From contig JAYMTA010000115.1 in the NCBI GenBank assembly GCA_036897625.1, positions 1-40,106 on the forward strand: a stretch of 40,106 bases of DNA. Reading direction: 5' to 3'. Under the pieces are notes generated by a model. It ran no database searches. It saw only the letters and a list, made by a program, of their open reading frames with translations, and had not been told where the DNA came from. This DNA is from Pelargonium cotyledonis. Its lineage: Eukaryota > Streptophyta > Magnoliopsida > Geraniales > Geraniaceae. The translations under genes and the position numbers were made by a program. Below, one piece after another: positions 22,300-33,171 of this stretch. Each line of letters opens with the position of its first letter. The stretch's first letter is position 1.

Positions 22300-22578
22300 C
22301 TACAAATGAAGAGAAGTATCCACATCACAGTTCTTGCCAAAACTGGTTGGAGATGGACTCTTCATGGCTTGGAAACCAAGACTCTTGCTGCTCTGTGAGT
22401 CAAGTCTGAGAGAGTTGATTGCATGATTAGAAGGAGCAACATGTTCGGAACCCGAAAACAGCTTCAGAAGCTCCCTCTCCTCCCTCCTCTCCCTCACCTC
22501 CTCTAGCTTCCTAAACCTTTCTTGAAGAAGAGCTATGGAGGAGCTAACAATAGTGTGATCACCATTTTGCTTACCCAT
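22300..22578 (-). CDS. small hydrophilic protein of unknown function, 92 aa
   Basis: A single-exon open frame with start at 22578 and stop at 22300. Residues about 8-45 (VSSSIALLQERFRKLEEVRE then RREERELLKLF) are strongly charged and helical, probably a short coiled coil; the remainder is Ser-rich. There is no signal peptide or membrane segment. The minus strand upstream has TATTTAT near 22626-22632 as a possible TATA. I believe plants carry small proteins with this ALLQERFRxLxxVxExREERELL pattern, but I cannot name a family or function. The intact frame, high charge and different base composition from the AT-rich flanks argue that it is real. Confidence 0.6.
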   Translation of the reverse strand: MGKQNGDHTIVSSSIALLQERFRKLEEVRERREERELLKLFSGSEHVAPSNHAINSLRLDSQSSKSLGFQAMKSPSPTSFGKNCDVDTSLHL

Positions 22579-23536
22579 TAGAGAGTCTTGAAGGGTCTTG
22601 TTGGTGTGGAGCTCTAGATGCGAATAAATAGGAGAGGAGCTATATGATAGGGAATGGTGTTACTATAATCTTCATTGATCTTTGGTTATGAATAAATTAA
22701 GCATTTTGGGGGTAGTGATTGATTGGGATTGATGTAGGTGTGAGAAGCATCAAGGTGAGGTGCAAGAAGATCCAAGAAGAAGAGTTACAAAGGCAAATTC
22801 TAGAGAAGGTTTAGTTGGTGAAAGTGTAGGCAAAAGGACTTTTTTTAGGGAAGAAAAAGGTGGGAAAGCAAAGCCAAAAGGGGATGGAGATAGCATTTGG
22901 AAGCATGTTTTGAAGAGAATAAAAGGTTAGATAATGTGGTTGTCCTCTACATCATGTTGGTTATTAGGAGCACGGCACATTTCATTGCTACTTTGCCAAT
23001 GATACTATATCATAATCATTATTAAGTTGCTTTTCCTAATTATTATAATCATCCACCATTCTTAGGGATATGATCTTTCTAAACAATATCATAAATTCCT
23101 AAGTGCAAATGGCTAATCGTTCAGAGATTATCAACAGTGAAAAATGGCAGAACAGAGTTACCATTATGTTAATGTGCACGATTGGAAGAAAAGGGAATTG
23201 AGTTAGGTTTACTCTAGTGATGCTTCTCCAACGCTCAAGTCATGCATGTGATAGCGATTTGATATTATACAATTTAGTGTAAGATGTGACTTTCGACAAT
23301 TTCTCCAGGTGTTACCTAATGGAAGGATATCTATGGGTGGCCTAAAGAGGGCAAATAAGGTCATGTATGTCACCTAGTTGAGAAATGTAGACGAAGGACA
23401 CGGAGTCCTCTTCATTATTAGTTCGAACTACGAAACTTCTAGAAGAATGATCTTTGTACATGATTTTTATCATGAGTCAATCGGATTGCTTAGAAAAAGA
23501 AATGTATTATTATAGTTTAGTTTGTTTGTCTGTCGT

Positions 23537-23785
23537 GTCTTTGTTCAGGCCAAGGAGCGTTCGAGAAAATGTTTTATCTAGTAAGGTTTCTCCTCTACCA
23601 TGATCAGATGGCTTGCACATGTAATATCAGGGAAGGTGGCCTCTGTTCAGATAGAGATTTTTCATTGTTGTTTTGTTCAACTTGAGTATGTCGTGTTTCT
23701 ATTGGGGTAAAGGCGAATCCAAGGAAATGCTTATTGGGTAGGGTTTCTCCTCTAACATGATGGTTTGCAATTGTAATATCACCTT
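23537..23785. repeat. imperfect direct duplication of about 90 bp
   Basis: Segments at about 23537-23628 and 23690-23783 share the order CGTGT-T-T, AAGG-G, AAATG-TTAT, the core GGTTTCTCCTCTA-CATGAT, GGYTTGCA and TGTAATATCA. They lie about 153 bp apart and are clearly diverged. Confidence 0.65.
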
Positions 23786-24849
23786 GCTAAATCAAATTCA
23801 AGCACTATATCACAATTTCATATTCTTCTAATTTATGTCAAAGAGACTCCAAATAGAGGGGAATGGAGGGTGTGCAGAAGAGAACAAAGAGTAGGAAGGA
23901 ATATTTCATTGTATAAGCAAAAATGAAGCCCACCAACATGTCCTCTTCTTTTTAGGGTTTTACAAAACATGGATGAAAGAGGCATGAACACATGAGGGAC
24001 CCAAGACAGAGAACACAATGTATTATTTTCTGGAGAACAAAACTAATTAAGTGAACCAACATCACATTCAAGGAATCCTAAGGGATTGATTATTACAGCA
24101 TTTTGTCATTTGTGTTTGGCTATGCTTTCCAACAACTCTTGGAGTGGTGAACTGAAATAAAAATACGAAAAATCTTTCGATACTATGACATAGCAAACAC
24201 TGAGAAAATGATCATCCAAGGCCAGCTCTTCAAGATCTTATGAGAGTTTAGAGATCATGGACTGATAATATGTAAGATCGATATAGTGCTGATGTAAATA
24301 TACATTTCCAGTCAAGGATCTCAGATTATTACCAATAAAACTTTTTGGCAACTGATTTACAGTGTCGTACGTAACAACAACGGCTTTATAGAATCAAATC
24401 AAGAGAGGAAGCATGGCATGATACATTATAAAACGGGTATAACTTGGATGACGAATAATATATCAGACGAGATCAGCAGAATAATTGAATACTTAGCTTT
24501 ATACCAAGGGTTCCTTGATAGCTCAGAATTGTGGTTTACCGAGAACTTAAGGCTTTGCAAAGGAAATGTCCAAGCAATACTCTACTTAATCCTGTGATGA
24601 CATAGTGCCAAACATGTAAATGATCAGAGTTACATGGTTGCACATTTGCTGTTGTGCCAGCAAAACAAGGTCTAAGCAGTAAAAATCAGATAGACAGTTG
24701 ACAAATGTAAATGCATCAAGATGCCAGCTGCAAAAATCATCTAATATCCAGCAATATTTTATCCCTGAAATACTAAAAACTTTACAGAACCAACATATTA
24801 GAGTGAGGTGATTAGGCAATACTATGATGCCTAGATAGAACACAGAGAA

Positions 24850-25245
24850 CATGATTAGGCAAACTCGTAAAGAGCAAATGCGATATTCCTAATATGCTAT
24901 TTTTGTACTTTCTAAATCTTTGATGTTTAGGACAACACAACAAAGGCTGGGTCGTGACTTTCTATCTGATTATAACATTTTTTACTTTTTTACTCTGACG
25001 TTTATGACAACCAACAAAGGCTAGGTTGACTCTCTCTCTCTCTGGTTAGGTAAACTTGTAAGGAGCATATACGATGCTAATATGACATTTTTGTAGCTTG
25101 TTACTCTCTGATTAGGCAAACTCGTAAAGAGCAAATAAAATCCTAATATGACATTTTTTTATTAATTTTTTTTTTTTACTTTTTTTTACTCTTTCATGTT
25201 TAGGACAAACTAAGTCATGATTCTCTCTCATCTAGCTATGGCGTT
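24850..25245. repeat. interspersed direct repeats, three units
   Basis: GATTAGGCAAACTCGTAAAG with following AGCAAAT...CTAATATG occurs at about 24853 and 25111, and a diverged copy (GGTTAGGTAAACTTGTAAGG) at 25043. A second motif alternates with it: GTTTAGGACAACACAACAAAG (first 20 bases quoted: GTTTAGGACAACACAACAAA) near 24926, GTTTATGACAACCAACAAAG near 25000 and GTTTAGGACAAACTAAGTC near 25199. The set is a decayed compound tandem array. Confidence 0.65.
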
Positions 25246-25612
25246 ATCAAGCTAAGACTCATTATTTTTCATATGGCGGGTACTCTTTGGGGATATTTAA
25301 GCATGCTCATCATAATATAAAAGCTGCCTAGCAAAACCATTCAACAATGTGCAATGCATAACTGAGATAGATTGGTGATTATAAAGAGTGATCTACGTAC
25401 CATATATTGGACAAAGAAGCCACAAGCAGATCACAGCTCAAATTTTACACCTCAGGTAGAAAAATCTGACCCCTCTGTCATGAACTGGTGGGTCCCTGGC
25501 AACAAAAACCCGTGTCTTTCCGGAGACAACACCTCATTATGTGCCCAGGTGCTATGAAGGGAACTTCAACCCTGTGTTTATAATTGCACAAAACTCAATA
25601 CAAATTGGCAAA

Positions 25613-28053
25613 TTAAACTGTTTCTAAAAATTTACCAGCTTTGGACAGTTCTTTGACCAAGTTAATGTATGTCTGGTCATCGAAACTGCAATCTTTAGAT
25701 TTCATTACACCAAGAAGCTTCATGCATAGTTCTAGTGCCCCTCCCTTCAGTAAACCATCAACCAGCACTGTCCAAACAATCTGATCACAATTCCATTCTT
25801 TCTCCAGAATGGTTTCAAACAGAGTTTGAGCTTCTTCCACCCGTCCCGCCCCACCGAGAGCACAAATAAGGGCATTATATATTGGTAATCGAGGCTCAAA
25901 ACCTCTACTTTTCATCGAGTAAAAAATTCTCAGAGCAGAGTCCACTTCTAAATTCTTACAATGTGCAAGTAACAGAGAGCGATAAATTTTATCATTAGGA
26001 CACAAGCCTTTCTCTATCATGTTCTCTACCAATTGATTTGCCTCAAAAGATCTGCCTTCTCTACACAGTCCGGACGTGATAGTAGTATAGGTATCAACTG
26101 TAGGCTGGCATCCATTCTCTGCCAATCTAGCCAAGAGAGTGAATACCATTTCAATATTTGTGCACCTCCCATCTGTATCACAGCCATACACTGCTTCATG
26201 TTGTGCCACGACTTTCTCCGTGAGAACCTGACATTCCTTTTGCAACCCCTTCAGCAAGATAAGGTATGTTCGGTAGTTTGGTTGGCAGCCTTCATCAAAC
26301 ATCCGCTGAACAAGCAAAAATGCATGGTTAAGCCGACCAAGCTCAACAAAACCGTAAATGAGTAACGAGTAAATTACAGCATTAGGAGTCAATCCTTTTC
26401 CCTCCATATCTTCAATTAATATCTCCGCATCATCAGCCTTGCCCTCTCGACACAAACCTGAAATAAGCGAACTATATGTGTACATATTCGGTAAACAATT
26501 TTTTTCTCCCATTTCATGGAAAATCTTGAATGCAAGTCTGGCATCCCCATTCCTACAAAGTCCATCAATCAAAGATGCGTAGGTAAAACTAGTTGGTGAC
26601 AATCCTTGCTCTATCATCTTCTTACACAACTTATCGGCTTCAGAAAACCGGTTGTATCTGGACAAACAATTTATAATGACATTGTAAGTTTCAGTACTTG
26701 GGCTGCAGTCAGATCCCATCCTCGCAAATAGAGACAATGCATCGTCTATCTTTTCATTCTTACAATACCCATCAATCAAAGCAGTATAACAAAACCGGTT
26801 GGGACTCAAACCCTACCTCGCATTTCGTCAAAAAGTTTAGAAGCCAAATCCAAATCCCCCTTATTGAAACAACAAGATACGAGTTGACTGTAAATCCATT
26901 CATTTGGTTGTCACTTTCTTGCCTTCATCAAATCTAATAATCTCAAAGCATTGTTCAGATTTTCCAGTTGGATAAACACTGTAATCAACGTGTTATATGT
27001 TACGACAGTTGGAGAGGGACTAACCTTGAGCATTTTTCCAAAGAGAGACATTGCTTTCTCAGTGCCCCCCATTAAAAGCAACCCTTTTATGATTTCATTG
27101 TGTGTTCGACTGTTTAGTAAGTCATCACGTTCCTCCATCCAACAATAGATCTTCAAAGCAATGCTAGGTCTTCCCCATTCACATACTCCATTTATCACTG
27201 AATTGAACGTAACTGTGTTTGGCACCAAACCATCCTTCAACATCCTATGGTATAGCCCAAAAGCCATTTCAGGCTTCTGTGCTCGTGACAACCTACTGAT
27301 CATTGCCGTATATGTCTGAACATTTGGCTTACAACCTCTCTTCTTCATCCTGCAAAAAAGCTCCACTGCCTCCTCCACGCGTCTGGCCTCGCATAAACAA
27401 ATAATTGGGGCAGTGTAAGTATGAACAGTAGGTTCGATCCCTTTCTCAATCATTTCTTCAAGCATGTTCAATGCCTCGTCCAACTTCCCCAAATCACATT
27501 GACCATTTATGAGAATGGAATATGTAGCTGAATTTGGCTTGCAACCCTCCTCCACCATTGAATCAAAAACCCTGAATGCTTCTTTTAGATCACCATTCCT
27601 AACATGCCCAAGAATCAAAGATGTATACATAAACACATCCGGGCACATACCGAGCTTAAGAATCTTGCTAACAACCCAAGAGCTTCTCTAACCTCCCCGT
27701 TCTTACACAATATGTTAATCATAGTATTATACATCAACAAATCGGCCCTAATGCCACCATACATCATTTTCTTGTAAACATCTCGAGCAACCTCTAACAT
27801 TCCAAACTTCCCTAATTGAATCAAAAGCGTATTGGAACTATACAAAGTAAAGTTGAAACCTTTACCACTGAGCTCATTGAGAAACTCCATTGCCGACCTC
27901 AATTCTTTCTCATTTCTACAAGCTTTGATCATCAGCATCCTGACATTTTCAGCAGAATCAAACATCCCATCTCGCACGAACCTGTTCAGGATCACCAGGA
28001 AACTGCCCATATCGTGTTTGTAGAAATGCCGCGCAATTTTCATTTGGTTAATT
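25613..28053 (-). pseudogene. pentatricopeptide-repeat (PPR) gene, disrupted
   Basis: P-class PPR protein; such proteins bind organellar RNA. The minus strand encodes about 800 residues of roughly 20 tandem 35-residue repeats (for example TYNVIINCLSRYNRFSEADK and CYTALIDGYCKNEKIDDALS). It resembles the eudicot family annotated as At5g65560-like. Three lesions are visible: a 1-base loss near 27666-27670 (after GEVREALGLL), an in-frame TGA at 26911-26913 (after LDLMKARK), and a 1-base loss near 26812-26817 (between FDEMRG and LSPNRF). Reading resumes cleanly after each in the expected repeat register. The first 100-150 residues of a normal protein, including the presequence, are absent; the reading instead continues upstream into a gypsy element. 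The C-terminus (ELSKAGKFLETV) appears near natural length. A functional product is unlikely. Confidence 0.85.
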
Positions 28054-29310
28054 CGTTTCACCATCCTTCTGTCAAGTATAGCAACTAGCAGTATCTTCAT
28101 TTGCCCCTCTTCTGTGATTTGAGACAGAGTCGATTGATGAGAGTGTTGCTGACCCAACCTTCTCTTGAGCATACTGACATGGAACACAAGATGTATCTGG
28201 CCAGACTCGGGCAATTTTACCCTATAAGCTACTGTCCCAATCTTCTTCTCTACGAGGTATGGTCCATAAAATTTTGCACTCAATTTCAGATTTCTTCTCA
28301 GAGCAATAGAGTTCTGTCTGTAGGGCTGAAGCCTGAGGTAAACTCAGTCACCTACCTCAAAAGACCTCTCTGTCCTGTGCTTATCTTCTTGTACCTTCAT
28401 TCTATTCTGAGCAGCCTGTAAATTTTCCTTGATGAGCTCCAGCATTTGTTTTCTCTTTTTTAGTAGCTCTTCAACTGCAACTACCTTGGTCTCCACATCT
28501 GATATAGCCAACTGAGGAGCTGCATGCCCATATAAGGCTTCAAAAGGTGTTATTTTTAATGCAGTATGGTGATTGATGTTATACCACCTTTCTGCCAAGC
28601 TTAACCACCTGCTCCAGTCTTTGGGCCTTTGGTGTGTCATACACCTGAGGAAATTCTCTAAGCACTGATTCAATTTTTCAGTTTCAACATCACTTTGAGG
28701 ATGGTAAGCTGTACATAGGCAAAGTTGTGTCCCCGGTAGCTTAAAGAGTTCCTCCCAAAACCCTTGTCTCTATCACTCACAATAGTTTCAAGAATTCCAT
28801 GGAGCTTGGTGACCCCTTCCAAGAACAACTTAGCAACAGAAACAGTAGTAAAAGGATGTGCTAGAGCCAAGAAATGCTACAATCAAACCCGCCAGACTTA
28901 GGCAATCCCTCCACAAAATTCATGACTATATGCTGCCAAGGTTTTGAAGGGATAGCCAAAGGTTGTAGCAGTCCAGGGTATGCAACATTTTCAGCTTTGC
29001 ATCTCTGGCACACCTCACAGCCTTTAACCCAACCTTGTACCTCTTTGAACATGTGAGACCAATAGAATTGAGCCTGAATCCTCTTCATTGTTGCCTTGAT
29101 GCCAGAATGTCCTCCAATGGCTGAACTGTGCATCACTTTAATCACATGAGTCTTTATCTCCTTCCCAGATCCCACATATATCTTGCCATTAAGCCTAATG
29201 ACACCTTGCTGATAAGTATAGCCCGCTAAGCTGCCTGGAGAAATTGTAAGTTGAGTCAAAATACTCTGTGCCTCTTCATCATCTTCATAACTACTGGCCA
29301 CCTCTTTCAT
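28053..29310 (-). pseudogene. gypsy integrase and chromodomain start, broken
   Basis: The integrase zinc-binding region reads H-x-HSSAIGGHSG-KATMKR then CEVCQRCKAE (HHCC). The catalytic core begins WQHIVMNFVEGLPKSGG, where the family has D in place of N at MDFVEGLP, so the first catalytic Asp is lost. The second region (ETIVSDRDKGF) and third (SLAERWYNINHH, FEALYG) are in other frames. At 28340-28342 the codon for W in VGDWVYLRLQPYR has become TGA. The GPY-type C-terminal module (KFYGPYLVEKKIGTVAYRV and MLKRRLGQQ) is present, then LDRRMVKR ends the recognisable element. Confidence 0.85.
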
Positions 29311-29779
29311 CCACTAAGGTATCACCATTGCAAGTATATTCTGGTAACCTAGAGAGAGCATCTGCTACTCTATTTTCATACCCCTTTTGTATTCAATTGT
29401 GTACTACAAACCTATGAGCTTGGAGAGCCATTTCTGTTGGAGCATATTGGTCACTTGTTGTTTCACTAGGAACCTCAAGGACTGGTGATCAGTTTTGATC
29501 ACAAAGGGATGCTCACACAGGTAGTGTCTCCAATTCTATACAACCATCACAATGGCCATTAGCTCTTTTTCATATGTAGACATGGCTCTGCCACTTACCC
29601 CCAATAGCCTTACTCATGTAGGCAATAGGTCTTCCTCTCTGCATTAACACTGCTCCAATTCCCATGTCACTTGCATCAGTCTCCAAAGTGAATGGGATAG
29701 AAAAGTTAGGCAAAGCCAGCACATGAGTTGAACACATGGCTGACTTAAGCTGATCAAAACTAATTTGGGCTTTTTCACT

Positions 29780-30736
29780 CTACATAAACTGGTTATTCTT
29801 CAAGATATCAGTGAGTGGCTTGGCTATAGACCCATAATTTTGAATGAACCTTCTGTAGTAGCCTGTTAACCCCAGAAACCCTCTTAAAGCTTTGACATTT
29901 GTTGGTGCTGGCCATTGTTTCATTGCCTCAATTTTAGCAGGGTCAGTTGCCACTCCATTCCTAGATATCACATGCCCCAAATACTCAATTTTCTTTTTCC
30001 CAAATTCACACTTACTTAGATTAGCAAATAGCTCAAACTCTTGCAACTTTTCAAACACAAGCCTCAAGTGTCTCACATGCTTTTTGACATCCTTGCTATA
30101 AATGAGGATGTCATCAAAAAACACTAATCCAAACTTTCTTAGAAAGTGCTTGAATACCTGGTTCATCAAAGCTTGAAAGCTGACAGGAGCATTGGTGAGG
30201 CCAAAAGGCATCACCCTGAACTCATAGTGGCCATGATGAGTCCTAAATGCTGTCTTGTACTCTTCTCCTTCACTCATTCTGATCTGATGATAGTCTGCCC
30301 TTAGATCAATCTTAGAAAACACTTTGTTTCCACTTACTTCATCCAACAATTCTTCTATGACTGGGATGTGAAATTTATCCTTGATAGTGATCTCATTCAA
30401 CCTTCTATAGTCAATGCAAAACTTCCAACTACCATCTTTCTTCTTCACCAGGAGCACAGGGAAAGCAAATGGATTGTTACTCTCCTGAATGACTCCACTT
30501 TTCAACATCTCCTCTACCATCTGCTCAATAATTGTCTTTTGAGCATAACTGTATCTATAAGGTATGAGGTTTGGAGGTGTTGAATTAGGAATCAGAGGTA
30601 TACAGTGGTCATGATCTCTTCTAGGTGACAAGGTTTTAGGCTCTTGAAACACCCTATCAAAACTCCTTGAGCACAGCTTGTAACTCAGCTTCAGGTTCCA
30701 TCTTTGGATCTCTGAGAGACTCAGAGGTGCTAGCAC
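29780..30736 (-). pseudogene. gypsy reverse transcriptase
   Basis: A 318-codon open frame covers the RT domain almost completely: LLVKKKDGSWKFCIDYRRLN, VFSKIDLRADYHQIRM (first catalytic Asp in KIDL), FGLTNAP, and the active site FFDDILIYS (residues 206-214), then the thumb region CEFGKKKIEYLGHVIS and GFLGLTGYYRRFI. It is the best-kept part of the element. The frame breaks just before the RNase H region. Confidence 0.88.
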
Positions 30737-30827
30737 TCCTCAAATATCCCCAATACAAGCCTTCCCCTTTATTGACTTCCTTGCAAAATTTATGAAATTC
30801 CATAAGCTCAATTGCTCTGACCATCTG

Positions 30828-31400
30828 CTACTCTGCTATCTTTAGTTTATTGTCACCGTAGCCCAATGTTACCTCCTTTTTAACAAAGTCAAAAGTCACT
30901 AGATTCACTGTGGTCATCCAATTAACTCCCAATATGATGTCACAAGATCCCAGTGGCAAGACTCTTAGGTCATGCTTGAATTTTCTACTACCCATCTCCC
31001 ACTCAAAAGTGCATTTATCACAACTTTTGATCCTGGATCCATTTTCCATAATCACCATTGCTCCTATAGTTGGTTTAAGCTCCAACTGAAGAGCCTCACA
31101 GGTTTGAGAGTCCATAAAACTGGCAATTGCCCCAGTGTCCAATAACAAGGATATTTTTCTTCCCTTTGACTTCCCACTTATTTTAATGGAGGAGTCACTA
31201 TTGACAATATCAGTTTTCTCCAGGTTGAGCTCTATGACCTGCAATAGTTCTTCTTCCTCCCCTTCACTGCTACTGACTTATTCCTCTTTCTCTTGCACTT
31301 CCTCCTCATTAGAGATTCTGAATGAGTATAGCTTTTTGCAGGAATTTTTATGCCCTGGAGAGTACATTTCATCATAGTTGAAGCACTGTCCTTTCTTTTT
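30828..31400 (-). pseudogene. gypsy protease and gag zinc-knuckle remnant
   Basis: The 138-codon frame at 30828-31244 is a retropepsin-like domain with the active-site sequence LLLDTGAIASFMD and downstream DIILGVNWM (the ILG flap-side motif). Just upstream, 31335-31400, is a CCHC knuckle in which the second Cys is replaced by Tyr (QCFNYDEMYSPGHK). An in-frame TAA at about 31278-31280 separates the two. Confidence 0.8.
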
Positions 31401-31499
31401 CCTCTCATTATACTGTCTCCATGTCAGCTTCTTCACTTGATGTTTGCTGCTCTCACTGATTTGGGGTCTAGTCTGGTTGTGGGAGAGATATTTGGTTGT

Positions 31500-32503
31500 C
31501 TCATTTTTGTTGGAGTGGTGGTGTAGGCTTTAGAAGGTTAATCTGAGGAAACTTGGTTGTTTTGGGAACTATTAGTGGACCATTTGGAATTTTGGTTGCC
31601 AAAACTGGTGTTCTGATAATTTCCTTTGGACTGAAAGGTGGGTTTGGCATAACTAGCACTTGTGGAAACTTGCTTCTCTTGAGTTCTTGCCAAGTACATG
31701 GCATGATTCAAGGTTTTTGGATCAAACAGGAGGACCATGGTCTTAATGGCTAGTTTTAACCCACTAATATAACTGAAAATGAAATAATCTTCAAGCAATT
31801 GGGGGTTTCTTAATTGCCAACATTCTTGACCTCAGCTCATCAAAATGCTCTTCATACTGTTGCACAATGTGCTCCTGCTTAAACTTGTTGAATTCAGCTA
31901 CCACATCTTCATGACCTCATCCACAAAACTTGTCCATCGCAGCTTGAGCAAAGGCCTCCCTGCTTCCTACCTCTTGCCCCATCTGATAATCCTGGAACCA
32001 TCGATCAGCTCTTCCCTCCATGTAAGCTGCTGTCAGGTTGATTTTCTCTTCATAGGGAAATCATAGAAAGGGAAAACTTCTTACACCTTCTCAGCCAATT
32101 TGAAACATCTGAACCATCAAACCTAAGGAACTCCAAGGTGGGCGGTTTCAAAAATGGAGTTCTTGATGTTCTTGCTCCCAGCTCCAACCTCGATGAATCT
32201 TCTCTTCTGTTAGAACATTCCGGCCCTTTGTTCTTCTCAAGATCTGCAGTTTTTCGCAGTAAGACACCCACAGAATGATTTAGCTCCTCAAACCTCTACT
32301 TCACTCTGTTGTTTTGTTGTTCCATGAATTTAGCTCCAGAAAGCTTCTTCACGGCCTCAACCATCTCCACCATCAGTCGATCAGCTGATTTCGAAACTTC
32401 GTCTCCATTCTCCTTTCGAGCAACCATTGCTAAACCTGAATCGCTTCTCACAATCAACACCACAGAAACCCAAACCCTAGGTAAGAAAATTCCCAAATTG
32501 TAG
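31500..32503 (-). pseudogene. gypsy gag remnant
   Basis: Broken frames at 32296-32520, 32050-32271 and 31538-31798 match gag in order: an Asp/Glu/Lys-rich start, then FLKPPTLEFLRFDGSDVSNW (the P-xLEFPxFxGxDPxxW landmark of plant gypsy gag), then FISGLK-like IFSYISGLKLAIKT and MYLARTQEKQ. At least two frameshifts separate them. Confidence 0.75.
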
Positions 32504-32504
32504 A

Positions 32505-32750
32505 AGAACACAACACACACAGAGTTGAGAATTCACAGAAGCTGAGAACTCAGGATCCAAGCTAAGAATAGCCTCAATTTCTCATTAATTTCCAGAATCA
32601 TCTTTACAGAGTTGTAACAACCATTTTGTTCACTCTCAGCTAACTAACTATCTTGAATACCAACCCTGACCTGCCACGTCATACTTGGCACTTAAGCTAT
32701 GACTAACGATACAAATGAAACGGCAACGTACAACACTACCATCACTTATT
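32505..32750 (-). mobile_element. possible 5' LTR and leader of the gypsy element
   Basis: The non-coding stretch between gag and the flanking sequence would be the 5' LTR. On the minus strand a piece with TTCTACA end lies at 32503-32509, and TG starts are available near 32715-32750. I cannot confirm either end, because the partner LTR is missing and no clear tRNA-complementary primer site follows. Confidence 0.35.
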
Positions 32751-32766
32751 GGCAACGCCATCGTTT

Positions 32767-32970
32767 TCATCCTCTCAGGCATTGTTTAATGAAAACGCTG
32801 CATTTTGCCTCACTATAAACTTGCTTCCAAACGACACTATCTACTTTATCTTCTTCCTTTGCTTTCTTGACCACTAAAATCACAGCAAAGCGGAGCAAAC
32901 GGAGAGGACCCGACGGTGAAAGAAGCGATTTTGAGAGAAGGGTCGAAGGGGTTTTGAAGGGTTTTAACAT
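32767..32970 (-). pseudogene. possible detached presequence of the PPR gene
   Basis: A 67-codon frame starting at 32970 begins MLKPFKTPSTLLSKSLLSPS and is rich in Ser/Leu/Lys/Arg without acidic residues for about 35 positions, like a mitochondrial presequence. It lies on the far side of the gypsy element from the PPR body, on the same strand. That position suggests it is the 5' end of the same gene, cut off by the insertion and associated deletion. No PPR repeat is visible in it, so the link is inference. Confidence 0.35.
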
Positions 32971-33171
32971 TTATTGGAATTTGGAGAGTTCATGAGCGAT
33001 CAGTGGATCATGGTGTGGGGGAAATTGGTTGGAGAAGAAGGAAGTGAGTGAACTCGGGCGATTCGAGGAATGTGGCGACTCACCAGCTGTGTGTGGACTG
33101 TGTGGAACAGTGGAAGAGAGAGGTGCAAAGGTTTAAGCTTTATTGTTTAGGGTTCTCTTTTGAACTTGAAA

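Larger units (their letters stand above)
22640..25600. other. gene-free spacer with local duplications
   Basis: No convincing coding region was found. Open frames of 60-88 codons near 23833, 24586 and 25372 lack domains. Two sets of local duplications are listed separately. The final 40-50 bases may be 3' flank of the PPR pseudogene. Confidence 0.55.
28053..32750 (-). mobile_element. decayed Ty3/gypsy chromovirus, probably Reina-like, truncated at its 3' end
   Basis: Domains follow in gypsy order on the minus strand: gag, protease, reverse transcriptase, RNase H (NRVADALSRLP near 29350-29375), integrase and the start of a chromodomain (LDRRMVKR). All carry stops or frameshifts. The RT style (PYRYSYAQK, LLVKKKDGSWKFCIDYRRLN) fits Reina rather than Tekay or CRM chromoviruses; that assignment is from memory of the families. 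The 3' end stops inside the chromodomain, and no 3' LTR is present. Sequence upstream of gag (about 32505-32750) looks like a 5' LTR and leader, but the primer-binding site is not clear and the LTR start is unsettled. Confidence 0.85.
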
